Assembly: GCA_012932295.1 (NCBI GenBank)
Contig: JAAONU010000011.1
Span: 17,258,136 to 17,322,135 of the forward strand
Origin: Cyclina sinensis
Taxonomy: Eukaryota; Mollusca; Bivalvia; Venerida; Veneridae
DNA length: 64,000 nucleotides
Reading direction: 5' to 3'
Shown here: in pieces, positions 11,387 to 23,125 of the stretch
How the letters are laid out: every line of letters starts with the position of its first letter
Position numbering within the stretch: the stretch's first letter is position 1
Made by a program: the position numbers and the translations under genes
Notes under the pieces: model-generated
Told to the model about the DNA's origin: nothing
Seen by the model: the letters and a program-made list of their open reading frames with translations, nothing else
Database searches by the model: none

Positions 11387-12790
11387 TTTCTGCGTTGGTT
11401 TGATGTATATCAAAATAATTTGGCTGTAATATTCAACAATTAATAAGGATTCTTAGCATAAACTACTCTCCAAGTGACTGCAGTATATTGATCGACTACG
11501 ATATTTAAAAAAAGAAGAAAACAAACCTGCGATCTCTAACAATAAAACGGTAAAGAAGTAATTTTTATTAAGTCATTTTGAGACTCACACGTACAAGATT
11601 CTGGTTTTACTGATTTAAAAAAATTTACGGATGATATGACATACAGACAACTGATCATAATTTGAAAATTATAATTATGTCTGTAAAGTCATAAAAGTAC
11701 AGATGCTTTGTTTGGAGCATGCGTATTTAAGATGTTTTGTAACTTTTCATGTAATAACACGCTTTTAGAAATTGGGATAATGCATATGTTCTTGTACTTT
11801 AATCGTTTCTCACAAACAACACTTTACAACAATATAATACTAGATCGGAACCTGTCCAAGCGCGGGTAAGTGGTTACACATGTAGCAGGATAGTTTTGGC
11901 ATGACATTTGTTTTGTAACAATACAGAAGAGAATAGTGTTCTGTTAACTGACTTCTATCTGAGCATTGTCTCACAGGAACAAACAGATGAAGAAACTTTC
12001 AAAGAGGCACCGAAGAAACCCGAATCTCATCTGAAAGACAGTTATGTTAGTGGAAGAGTGGAGGATCGAACTCGTGACCCCTGCATGGTAGTGTAACAAT
12101 GTAAATTTGAGCGCGCAAAGTGAGAAAGATTTAGAAAAAAATGTTCTATTCTTTTGACGGTTACGTGAACTATGAGTATTCTGCATGTTTCAACATTTGG
12201 ATGAACACATGGTATTGCAAATCAAAGAAAACAAACTATTGTTTTGTAGTTGAACAAAAAGTTTTTTGGTGAACATGGAGGTGCACAGTGTTAAATCTGA
12301 GAATAAATAAAACCTAAATACTTAGTCTTTGAATGCACCAAACTGAATAAAGGAGAAATACAATTGTATTATGTTAAAAAACAAACTGTACAACGCAGTT
12401 TAACAAGCCTGGATATTTGCAAAGAAAAACCCCCAAAGATTATTACAAAAAGAGATTATATATGTATTCATGAAGTGAAAACAAGATTTATTGAATAACA
12501 TTCTTTGCATATTATCCGTACATGTAAACTGATATTTCTTTTCATTCGTCCCGCGACATCTGATTGTCTAAACAATACAAAATACACTCCAGTACACTTC
12601 CTTTGGTACTGTTACCTAACGTAGTCGGAGATACAATCAATTAATCTTGTCTGACTTTCAAACTTCACATATCTTCTCCCCAGAAACGAAAAGCCCAGTT
12701 TCAAAATGATTTCACAAAAATGTTCATTATGTGGCTTTTAATTAAATTCATTCAAGCCATTTGGGTCACTTAAAAACTACTTTCAGAGGG
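11387..12790. repeat. Block flank, copy 1 (paralogous to 33.42-34.84 kb)
   Basis: About 1.4 kb that aligns nearly end to end with 33420-34840 and, more weakly, with 38730-39600. Shared landmarks are ctgcgttggtttgatg, ctgcagtatattgatcga, gcagatgctttgtttggagc, the old SINE-like segment at 11960-12150, tcccgcgacatctgattgtc, and ccatttgggtcactt. It lies 3' of the unrecognised gene in the 5.9-12.8 kb block, so it marks where the duplicated block ends. No coding region is credible here. Confidence 0.75.
11960..12150 (-). mobile_element. Old SINE-like segment, reverse orientation
   Basis: On the minus strand this stretch contains GAGTTCGATCC, resembling a tRNA B-box, then cactaacat-actg-ctttcagatgaga. 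The clearer SINE at 46907-47190 has the same run at the same place (cactaacattactaatttt then ctttcagatgaga). It is carried as part of the duplicated flank and recurs at 33985-34170. On the plus strand it happens to form a short open frame with an apparent splice acceptor (see rejected items). Confidence 0.55.
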
Positions 12791-12823
12791 GGAGCGGAGC
12801 TTTCTTCACAATATGACTAAATG

Positions 12824-13060
12824 CAGGGCCGGATCCAGAAATTTCTGACTGGGGGGGGGGGGGGGCTTGGTGGAAGGTACGGAAGAGGTGACCCCCTTCG
12901 GTAGGGGTGGTTTTTGGGGCCTCCTCCAAGAAAATTTTCTAAAAAGGTGGAGTAAATGGCTTATTTTGGTGCATTTAAAGCATAAAAATATAATGAAATT
13001 TGTGTGAGAATTTAAAAGAAATATACTGGTATTCTTTGAAATGTTCAATTAAAGCAAAAA
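12824..13060. mobile_element. Non-autonomous hAT-like fragment (CAGGGCCGGATCCAG)
   Basis: It begins CAGGGCCGGATCCAG, followed by a run of 15 G and a G/T-rich stretch. This is a terminus type seen in invertebrate non-autonomous hAT elements. A related end in the opposite orientation occurs at 22975-23125. It interrupts the paralogous flank just after ccatttgggtcactt. The right end is not clear, and no target duplication was established. Confidence 0.5.
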
Positions 13061-13938
13061 CATATGACAAGTTTTACTTTTTTCATTTTATATTTATAAA
13101 GTCCTCTAAAACAAATTATTTATCAATAGATTAACTGGCATAACAAATAACAACGTCATCACAATATCCAATCTCCAAGCAGTGATCTCCCCTTCATTCT
13201 TTGGAAAGATCTCTGAAGACGCGGGCTAACCTTAGCTGGATTTCAGCTATATATACATGTATGAACTTTTTCTAAAAAAATATTTTTTTCTCTTTTTAGT
13301 TTAGTTACAATTCGAATTGCATCGATTAAACATGCCTGTGTGTAATAAAATTTAAACAAGAAAAGTATAACACTGGACGACATTTAAGTGATGTGGAATA
13401 TTGGGTAAAAAAGGTGGCCAGCAAGCTATGATATACTGTAAATAAACAAATATTGGAGTGGAAGTTTTTTTTGTTCTTTATTGACTGAGGTATTTTCATG
13501 GCCTTGTGTTGATGTTAAAATTTGTATACAGGATATTTATTGAACCTTGAGATTGAACTGGCCAGGTTAGAACATGGGTTCTGCATATCATCTTGATGGG
13601 CTGAACATTTGATCAGTTTCATGGAATTCATTCAAGAGGTGAAAAAGATATGAAGCAGACATGAAACAAATAGCTCATATCTTTAGACACCACTGATCAT
13701 TTGCTGAGGTGAGCTAAAAACACCCCTCGGGCATATAATGCTCTGCCTAGCGGTGCTCTTGTTGACTTACTTTCTACTAAAATGAAATTTCTGTTCATTT
13801 AAAGAAAAATGCTTAGATTTTTTTTCATATTTTGCAAGTGTATATATCTTATGAAAATACAGGTTACTTGCAAAATTGGAAAGTACATCTCCAAATTTGT
13901 CAGAGTTTTGACCTTTATAGACTAAATTTCTGATAACA

Positions 13939-15064
13939 TGGACATGTTGGAGCTCCGCCAGCTACAAGACTGAAAACATACATATCTCCGGCTCAGAATT
14001 CAATACATAACTCTTCGACCAACGATAATGTTGAAATACAAGGCGATAATTTTGACTTATCTCAGTTGGTACAATCTGCAATCTGCAGTAGTGAGGTCAT
14101 GGAAGCCATGTGTGCTACAATCGTTCCGAAGCTTACAAATATGTTTCAGACAATGCTAAAACCTATTAACGAAAAAATGGACGCTCAAGCAGTAACTCTA
14201 AAAGATATGAATTCAAAAATTGATTTTCAAAATAAAGAGGTCCAACAAATTAAATTTGAAAACAAGAAACTTAAACCCCATTTAGCAGAAGCAAATAACC
14301 GGTTGGATGTCCAAGATTCAAAAATCGATGATCTTGAGCAATATGGAAGGAGAACATCATTAAGGTTCCATAATGTCAACAAGGCATACCAATTTACAAC
14401 TACTTCAGAAGATGTCAATGAGAGTACTGAATGTAAAATAACCGGCGACCCAGTTGTCAACCAAAATGAACATACCCAACCAAATCAAAGTGAGATTTCT
14501 ACAAGATCTTCCAGTAATAATACCACTGACTACGACAGTATTATTATAGACATATGTAATAACAAGATGCATGTTACTCCTCCCATAACTTCTGATGATA
14601 TTGAAAGATCCCACCCTGTTGGAACATCTAGAAACGGCCAAATTCAAATCTTGTGTAAATTCAAGGGCTGGAAAATTAAAAATAAAGTGTTTAGGCATAA
14701 GAAAAATTTAAAAAGTGCAAAATCTGATTCATTTAAAGTCTTTGTCACGGAAGACCTTACAAAACCAAGGCAGCAGATTGTCCAGCATCCAGAAGAGGCT
14801 CCGAAAAACTAAAAAATCAACAGCCACTGGACCAAAGACGGTCGTGTGTTTTATCAAGTTACAGGGAAAAGCAACGTAAAACAAGTTAAATGCTTACATG
14901 ACTTACAAACTTTACTCCCAGACATACTTTACAGGGAATCAAATAACCCTTGGGGCATGAGAACACTAACTACTCATCAGAAATTCAGTGGAGTAATGAC
15001 AAACCCAACTGGAGAGATGCTGCTACTTAACTGTATATCAACTTATCAGTGTGACGTCATATAA
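13939..15064 (+). pseudogene. LINE ORF1 (coiled-coil RNA-binding type), disrupted
   Basis: A likely start ATG at 13939 runs into a stop after 11 codons unless the frame shifts. The main frame is then open from about 13970 to TAA at 14810-14812 and resumes in frame to 15064. It encodes a heptad-like segment (MKPINEKMDAQ through IDDLEQYGRR, about 14155-14350), then SLRFHNV, DSIIIDICNNKMHV, DIERSHPVG, QILCKFKGWKIKN, FRHKKNL and FVTEDLTKPRQQIV. After the stop it continues WTKDGRVFYQVTG. This order is typical of ORF1 proteins of bivalve and cnidarian LINEs, which bind the element's RNA. A stop and an early frameshift disable it. Confidence 0.8.
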
Positions 15065-16195
15065 ATAGGATACTTAGACCTTTTTTCCGGTTTATCTTTT
15101 TTTGTTTCATTCTATGTTTTTAAAATACATAAAAATGAAATTTTAAATATAAAACACAAATTGAATGTAATTTACTTACCTTGTATTCATCAGACACGTT
15201 ATTTCCGCATTGTATATAAGGTATTTCCTTGAACTGTTTCAATGAATTCAAATGAAACTGATAGTTTATATTTTCACTAAACCAACATTTAACGACCAGT
15301 TGAGCACATTTTCTTCACTTTCTTAAAGGTATTTAACTGATAAGAACCTTAGTTCTTTTTACCACAGATGTGTACGAAATGAAAATTTACCCTAATTTTC
15401 ATCCTTTAAAATGTATAATGTAGTATCATATCATACTGTGATTTGTTGAATTCTTATTTTTTTTCTTCTTGTTATCATGGTATATACATTTATCTACTTA
15501 TAATTTCGATAAATACCTATCAAATATTTGTATCATAGTATAACTTTACTGGTAAATTCAACTACACTAAGCATGCACCTTTAAACGATCGATTCTAGCC
15601 GTAAAACTCTAACGGTTTAATTATGAAATACTACTTCAGAAAGTCGACAAAATCCAGTGGAAATTTTTCTTTACATTTCGTTCTTAAAACTTTTTTTCTT
15701 CAGTGTTTGTTTTTTGATGAAACAAAATTCGCACCAACCGGGTATTAATGTTCATAAAGCATGATTAGCAAAGATTCATTAAATAGATCTGATCAGCAGT
15801 GAAAATTCATTTTTTCCTCAAAATGATTATCATCCAATATTATGTATATACACGACATTTTCTATTTGCATTTGATTCTTATTTTAACAACAACAACAAC
15901 TTTTCTACCTTCTTTGCTTTTTTTATCTGGATGGTTTATGTTTGAATTTAATAAAGTGCTCTGTATTGTTTTTGTAGGTCATATGTGCACTCGCCACAAT
16001 ATAATACTTGAAATTTTATTACCAAATGGGTAATGATGTAGCTAGTTGGCGGGTGTCCATAGGGTTGCTGTATATGGGAATACGGAGTATTTCGAGACGT
16101 GTGGTGTTTAAAACTCATACCAAAGATATTATATCTGAGGTTTTTACAGGTATAAAATCTAACTGTGTTCCTAAATGTAAACTTTTTGTTTTCTT
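15065..16195. other. LINE inter-ORF region
   Basis: About 1.1 kb of AT-rich DNA between ORF1 and ORF2 with no domain. This is longer than I would expect between LINE ORFs, so part may be a later insertion, but no boundary could be identified. A CRE-like TGACGTCA abutting TATAAATA sits at 15052-15067. Confidence 0.5.
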
Positions 16196-17325
16196 ATGTT
16201 GTGTCAATCTGTAAATACCCATTTTATGTTCGTAGTTATTTTGATTGTATTACTAGCCGGTGACGTTGAATTTAATCCAGGTCCTGAACCGTTTGGTCTG
16301 TCTGAGGAAAATGATACAGCTGGGGTCATAAGCTTATTGCTTTTAAATATCCGAAGTATTAGACATTAACTTGCTTATGTTTTTGATACCTTTTCTGACC
16401 ATGACATTTTATGTCTAACCGAATCATACTTGGATAATCAAGTGACTGATATTGACCTTTTATCCGAAAGCCTTGATTACATGCTTTATAGGCGTGACTT
16501 AACGGCACATTCAGGTGGTGTGGTAGTTTATGTTTCAAATAATTTATATTCATCTCGTAGGCTTGACCTTGAAATGCGATCAGTCCAGTCTATCTGGCTA
16601 TAAATTACGTATAAAACTACTTCTTTTTTATTATGTGCCATATACAGGGCACTTAACGCCCTCGTGGCTATTTGGGACGATATTAATATTAGCATAGAAA
16701 GAGCTTTAGAGGTTAATTCAAATATCGTTTTATTGGGATACTTAAATGAAAATCTTTTAAATGAAAATAGTTATAATCTAAAAAATATCATTTTAATTAA
16801 CAACTTCTCGAATGTGATTAACGAACCTACAAGAATCACAGCAACTACATCAACTTTAATTGACCCCATTATCATTTCTAGCAGTATTGATTTCATTGGT
16901 TCAGGTTGTCTTGATGTAGACAATACTATTAGCGACCACAAGGCAACTTTTATAAACATTAAAACCACGTTTTCAAATGTTTCGAATATAATCAGAAAAG
17001 TATGTTTTTATAATAGAGAAGATTTCCATCGGTTAAATGAAATGATATCTTCTCAAAACTGGGATTTTATTAATAACTTAAGTACTGACCAAGCCTGCGA
17101 TAAGTTTACAGAAACATTACTAACATTTATGTCTGATTGTATACCTTCTAAAGATGTTACTATTCGTCCTAACGACAAGCCATGGTATGACTCTGAAATT
17201 TGTCGTTTCACAAAATATAGAAACAGACAAAGACGCTTAATTTTTAGTAATCCAACACCATCAAATATTGCAAAATATAAAAAATTACGGAACAAAGTTA
17301 ATAATTTAAACAAGGAAAATTCAAA
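16196..17325 (+). pseudogene. LINE ORF2, 5' part: 2A-like peptide and AP endonuclease
   Basis: Reading from ATG at 16196, a short leader leads to a hydrophobic stretch (FVVILIVLLA) and GDVEFNPGP at 16259-16285. This fits the D-[VI]-E-x-N-P-G-P consensus of 2A ribosome-skipping peptides. The endonuclease-like domain follows: LLLNIRSIRH, DILCLTESYLD, HSGGVVVYV, CAIYR, GYLNENLL, ISDHKATF. The frame is unbroken except for TAA at 16367 and 16601. The usual Asp of the GDLN motif is Tyr (GYLN), which is expected to impair catalysis. The histidine motif SDH is intact. The frame then stops at an insertion near 17326 and resumes at about 18539. Confidence 0.82.
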
Positions 17326-18538
17326 TGGACTTGAGTCCGTTTGAGTGTACGGTTTTTACTGTATCTTTAAGGAACCTTAAGCTAAAGCACTCTCAAACTT
17401 TTGTTTGTAGAGGCTATTAAAAAGAAATTTAATATATATCTTTAAATTGAAGACCTGTCTGTTCAGACAAATTGTAACTAAGGTAATGCCCATTTTTTGA
17501 AGAACACCAACAACATATTTGTTCAACCTTTTATTTCCATATATCTCTTGATGTTAATGGTGATAATCATGATACTGAAACAGTGTTTGTTTTGTTAAGT
17601 AACAAAATAATATGAATTTCATGGAATAACATGCTTGAACAGAAGAATAGAATAACAAATATACTTGTAATAACAATTATGATAATAAACTATGACCATG
17701 CTTTGATTACTTTGATATAATTCAACATATTAAAGACCAGGTGAGGAACAGTCACTGTCGTAGCAAAGTACCACCTGGAACCAGACAGAATTTTAACTTT
17801 AGGTGTATATTTTCTTTGTGAGCCAAATTTTATTATTTGAAAACATTAAACATAAACATTGAATCATTTTACATCATTTGAAAGCTCTTTAAATTCATAT
17901 TTTGAAAATATAAGCAGATTTTGAATTTTTGCTTTTAAAAAAGAAAACTAAACTAATTTATACCTGTCGTTTCAGCATTTTTTCAGCATTTTTCTAGCAG
18001 CTTAGATGCACTAAGTTTAGCCATTTACAAACAACAGGAAAGTGAACAGTTTTGAAAATTATTTTTTATATATGTAAAAAATATGAGTTTACAGACCTTT
18101 TAAATGATATAAAATATTTAATTGTTTGATGAAAAATGACTTTGCAACTGTAATTACAAAATTACTCTGTTTTGCATTTTTATCAACAGCCATATTTGTG
18201 CCAGCCTTCAAAAAGTTACCTGTATCTCTTATCAGTTACTTGTTACTATTAATAGATTTCAAAACAATAACATTCAATGTTCCTTCACAATATTACCAGA
18301 CAGTCACGTGATTCTGTCCGTAATTCTGTTCGAGGATTTCCGGAATAACACAACTTCGCAGATTGATTCAACTGGTAGTACATCGTAAAAATACGTAATG
18401 CTTCGGCAATAATCGGATCTCCTAACAGCCAATCAAAACATAGAATTACATAATATTGGATAACACTAACCCCGCTCCAATTGTACATATAGGAATATAA
18501 TACTGGCAATTTTCCGTACAGAAAAGTTTGCAAAACAA
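17326..18538. mobile_element. 1.2-kb insertion splitting the LINE ORF2
   Basis: ORF2 coding sequence ends at NLNKEN (aacaaggaaaatt, to about 17325) and resumes at FFTNIENKIEGLG (from about 18539), which would be contiguous in an intact element. A short AAAATT occurs at both junctions and may be a target duplication. The insert is AT-rich, without an open frame over 61 codons on the plus strand and without recognisable domains. I saw no clear terminal inverted repeats. Its class is undetermined. Confidence 0.65.
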
Positions 18539-20592
18539 AATTTTTTACTAACATAGAAAATAAGATAGAAGGTCTAGGCACAAACAACTGTAAAAATTAT
18601 TGGAAATATTTAAAGGATTTGATGAAAAATTATAAATCTCCAGACTCTATCCCAGTTTTAAAAAGATCTTTCGATGGTGAAGATGAACTTTGCTTCACCG
18701 ACGAAGAAAAAGCAAACTGTCTGAATGATTATTTTGTTTCAGTTTCGACATTAGATGACTCTAACGCCGTTTTACCACCCTTTGATAGAAAAACAAATAA
18801 TTCTCTCAATAACATTCTAATTCAGGAATCAGATATTGAAAATCTTATTGGTATTCTAGACACAAATAAAGCTGTAGGTCCTGATCATATCTCCCACAAA
18901 GTCTTAAAACAAGTTAGGTATTCGATCTCTAAACCACTATGTCTATTTTTTAATAAATCATAAAGCAATGGAGTTTTCCCTACTAAATGGAAATCTTCTC
19001 TTGTTTTACCATTATATAAAAAGGGAGATAAAAATGTTCCTGGTAATTATCGTCCGATATCACTATTAAGTTGTTAAGGGAAACTAATGGAACGTTGTGT
19101 TTACAAGTATATGTATAACTTTTTTATAGCTAATAATCTCATATACGAAAAGCAAGCTGGTTTTTTAACAGGCCACTCAACTGTATATCAACTAACAGAT
19201 TTGTACCATCAAATTGTTCAATCTCTTGATCGGAAAAATAATATATGTGTGAATTTTTGCGATATATCTAAAGTTTTCGATAGAGTCTGGCATAAAGGTT
19301 TACTTTTTAAACTAAACAAGTACGGTATAGATGGTCAACTTCTTAAATGGATATCTAATTATTTAAATGAAAGACAGCAAAGCGTTTTTATTAATCGATA
19401 TTATTCACAGTTTAAAAATGTAAAAGCAGGAGTACCACAAGGTTCTGTGCTTGGACCTTTACTTTTTCTGATTTATGTTAATGATATTACTGAAAATTTA
19501 TTAAACATAACAAAATTATTTGCCGACGATACGTCATTAGCACTACTACCAAAAATGTTAACGATTTAGAAGGCATTTTAAATCATGATTTAAGAGAAAT
19601 TTCTAAATAGCCTATGCAAAGGTTAGTTAGTTTTATTCCTGATAAATCTGAAGTTTTATATTTTGGTAACCAAAGACCACCCTTGCTCGAATTAAATGGT
19701 ACAATATTAACTACTACAGACAATCATAAGCATTTAGGTATTACGTTAAGCAAAGATGGTAGATGGCACACTCACGTAAATAATATTACAGCTTCTTCAG
19801 TAAAACTTCTTGGAGTAATAAGGAAATTAAAATACACCGTCGACGAAAGACACTGAATCAAATTTATATTTTATTTCTGAGACCAATTCTAGAATATGCA
19901 TCAACAGTATGGGATAATTGTACTCGTTATGAAAAAGATAAACTTGACAAAATACAGATTGAAGCGGCAAGTCTTGTTACAGGGACTACGTGTTCTATTA
20001 GCTTACAAAAATTGTATAAAGAAATTGGCTGGTTAACACTCGCAGAAAGACGAAGTTATCAAAAACTAATTTTTTGTTTAAAATAAAAAATGATATGGTA
20101 CCTAACTACCTCAGTAGCCTTTTTCCAAGAACTGTTGGAGAAAGTACGTTGTACAACCTTCGAAATAATGATGACTGTGTAACTCTCCCCCGAAGGACAA
20201 CATTATTTGAAAACTCTTTTGTTTTATCAGCATTTTGTGAGTGGAATTCTTTACCTCATTCATTAAGAAATATTCAGTCACTTAGTGAATTTAAGAATCA
20301 ACTTTTAAATACTAAGTTTCCAGTTAGTAGTGTATCACCATATTATTTACATGGATCACGACTTTATTCATTAATTCATGCCAGACTGCGTAATAACTGT
20401 AGTGATCTAAAAAATGACTTATTTGTAAACCACATTGTTCATGATAATGTTTGCCAATTCTGTAATGAACCTGAAAAAGCAAACCATTATTTTTTTCACT
20501 GTGGTCGATACATTAACGAACGTTATGAACTTTTTGTAGAAACAAGTCAGTTTCATCCATTAAACTGTAAACTTTTATTGTTCGGTAAATAA
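18539..20592 (+). pseudogene. LINE ORF2, 3' part: reverse transcriptase and zinc knuckle
   Basis: The sequence encodes successive RT motifs: [71 protein letters not shown] and FADDTSLAL (catalytic Asp pair near 19523). Thumb and C-terminal segments follow, including FLRPILEYASTVWDNC and WNSLPHSLRN. A terminal CQFCNEPEKANHYFFHC (C-x2-C-x7-H-x4-C) lies near 20453-20503. Lesions are TAA at 18961 and 19075, a frameshift near 19550, TAG at 19608, and frameshifts near 19855 and 20070. The frame ends with a stop at 20590-20592. Catalytic residues visible in the translation are retained, so the element died by frame disruption. Confidence 0.88.
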
Positions 20593-21110
20593 TATTATAA
20601 TTGTCGATGCAGTACACAGATATATAAAAAACACTAAACGTTTCAACTAGCATCCTTAACCAACATTTTAATAAACCATCCAGTCTTTTATCTGCATTGA
20701 AAGTCAGTATCTTCTTTTTTCCTTTCCGTTTGTGAAAGTTAGAATTTTCTTCTTTCCTTTCTGTTTTGAAAGTTAGTATCTTATCCTTTCGTTTTGAAAT
20801 TTTTTTACTACTTAAAAACCATTGTATATGCATTTACAATTTTGATAGTTCAGCATGTATGTTGTATGCTATTGTATATACTTAACTAATTATCATGATT
20901 TTTTCAATTTTATACGTTTTAAATTTTATTGCCAATGCCATTCAATTTGTAAAAAATCATAGTTAATGGGGAGAGCTGTAACTAAGTTTAAAGAACTTGT
21001 AGCTCAACCCTTTTGTCATATATTTATGTCATCATCATCATCATTATTATTATGTCTTTTGGTCATATGATGCATTTATAACAATAAAATATGTTTAAAC
21101 TATTTCTGAA

Positions 21111-22974
21111 AAACCAAAATGGCTTCACATTTATAGGGTTGTGTTTTGTAGCACGCTGTTCATTAAATAAATGTAACAATTATACTGCTTTTCACACTCC
21201 ACCTGCCTCTTTAATTGTTGTTTATTTAAAATAAAGATAATGTTAACAAGTATTGCTTTCTTGTCTTTGTGGTAAACTAATTGTCAGCTAAAGTTTTACC
21301 CTCTCTTTACAGTTGTATTCATATCAGAGTCAGTTTACCTTCCTAAAATTACTGGAAAGAACATGTACAAGACTGCAACTGTTACCAGTAAACTACCAAC
21401 ACAACTTACAATATCGGTCAGTATGCATAAATCATGGTTGGTTTAATAGTACTCTTGTATTTTTCTAGAACATTATAGTTGGAGTACCACAGGGTTTTAG
21501 AAAAATAAGTGGAATTGTCAATACTAAATTTGATAAATAAGTGTTGAAAATGATCAAGATCAGTGATGGTCAGTATTGATTAGAGTGTTCAGTAATTATG
21601 TACAAAAAAAAATTCCAGTGAAGTTGGACTATACTTTATGGCAAGGCAGGTAAAAAAAAAGATTTTTATCATTTTTATCATATTCAGCTTAATGAGACTA
21701 GCTCCAATGGACCTCTTTTGCACAGAGTTAAATTCTCTAGGATAAAGGTATTGCATTACATGCATGTATCCATTACTTGAAAACATAAACCCAGCACTAC
21801 GCGACAGGTTTTGCAGTACTTTCAGTGCTTTGATTAATTTTAATGTACATGTGTTTATCAGTTTAACGCCATCTTGGAAAAGCAGCGGGGTCAGTTCAAC
21901 ATTATCACAAGAAATCAATTAATACGCCGAATTATCACTACACATACGGTTTCGAGCGTACATTGATTCGCATCTAAATAATATTTTCTACATACTTAAA
22001 CATAAAATTTTATCAAAGAAGACCCATAGATCTAACATAATTTATCAATAAAACTCCACATAATCAACCAAAAATAAGAAATTACGTTGAAATCTTCCCT
22101 TATTTGTATAATAATTGGTACCCACGTTCAACAACGCCAGACAATCGCTGGTACTTCATTATCGTTGTAAATGTATATCTAAAGCCGGATACATTATTGA
22201 AAGAGATGTTCGAAAAGTTTATCTGTCCTCTCACGTTAACTCGGACATTTTCCCATTATAAACTAATGTTTCTATTTACGTAAATTTAAAAAATTAATAG
22301 ATTTCATTAATAAAATTAACATTCTCTTGGAAACTACAGAATTTTCAACATCTTTTTATGATACAAACAAAAAGAAAATATTTTTGTAAAACAAACCCAA
22401 ATAAACGGTACTTTTTTATTAACCCTCATGTCTGTCTTGGGTCGGAATAGATCTACGTTGTACAGATCATCTAGTAATAGTTAATAGTACTTATAATTTA
22501 TCACCCATAATTCATCCAGAAAAATGTAACTTGAAAAAAGTTTAAAATTTTGTTTATTTACTTTCGACCATCATCACGTGACATGACTGTCGGCAGTGAT
22601 TACTGTACTGAAAGTATGGAAGGGAAGTAACCGCTGTGTGGAGTTTGCACCATTCGGAACACCTCGGGTGACTTCAATAAATCTTTATACGAAGTTGTCG
22701 GACAAGACCGAGTTGTTACGATTGGTGTTTGCACAATATCATCAGGTAACTGATTATGGTCGACAGACGCTCATTTAACAACTTTATCAAATACGTCATG
22801 GTTACTAGACGCTTGAAAACTATACATCATGATCAGTCTGGAGAACTCTCGGATAATCCGTGCCACCGAATATACGGTAAATTGTATACATTTTACAATT
22901 AATACACGGCTATAAAGTTGCGAACTCGTTATCAGTTGTTACGCAGTATTGCTTGACCGTTGCTAATTGAAAGG
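21111..22974. other. Intergenic, no gene seen
   Basis: AT-rich sequence with no supported gene. A GVPQGF-like string at about 21480 is too short to call an RT fragment. Confidence 0.55.
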
Positions 22975-23125
22975 TTGACTGTGTTTCTGTTACGAGGTGA
23001 AAAGAGCTGAAAAAATGTTTTAGGGTCTTTAAAAATGAGTCCTCTTATTTTTTTTACAAACGGGCCAGGGGGGGGGGGCTTGGGCCCCATAAGCCCCCCC
23101 CCCCTCCCCGGTAAATCCGGGCCTG
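22975..23125 (-). mobile_element. hAT-like terminus (CAGGCCCGGATTTAC on minus strand)
   Basis: On the minus strand it begins CAGGCCCGGATTTAC, followed by G-rich and C-rich runs that can fold on each other (gggggggggg...cccccccccc, 23066-23104). It is the same terminus type as the element at 12824. It cuts the left end of the duplicated flank that starts at 23126. The inner boundary is uncertain. Confidence 0.5.

Larger units (their letters stand above)
13939..21110 (+). mobile_element. Full-length but dead LINE (CR1/jockey-like)
   Basis: A non-LTR retrotransposon with ORF1 (coiled coil), ORF2 (endonuclease, reverse transcriptase, C-terminal zinc knuckle) and a 3' UTR ending near an ATC/ATT-rich run (21028-21052) and AATAAA (21083). 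It carries multiple stops and frameshifts and a 1.2-kb insertion in ORF2, so it is inactive. The clade call rests on the APE-type endonuclease, the RT motif FADD, the C-terminal Cys-Cys-His-Cys motif and the 2A-like peptide at the start of ORF2. Published surveys describe such 2A-like peptides in CR1-like and related elements. The ends are approximate because no target-site duplication was found. Confidence 0.85.

Noticed and set aside
11940..12096. Candidate exon (gtctcacag|GAACAAACAGATGAAG...) conserved at 33.99 kb and partly at 39.53 kb
   Set aside because: The segment matches the SINE at 46907-47190 in reverse orientation (cactaacat...ctttcagatgaga and a B-box-like GAGTTCGATCC). Its conservation comes from the duplicated flank, and substitutions are mostly non-synonymous.
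21470..21520. GVPQG-like string suggesting another RT fragment
   Set aside because: Only five or six residues match and no neighbouring RT motif is present.
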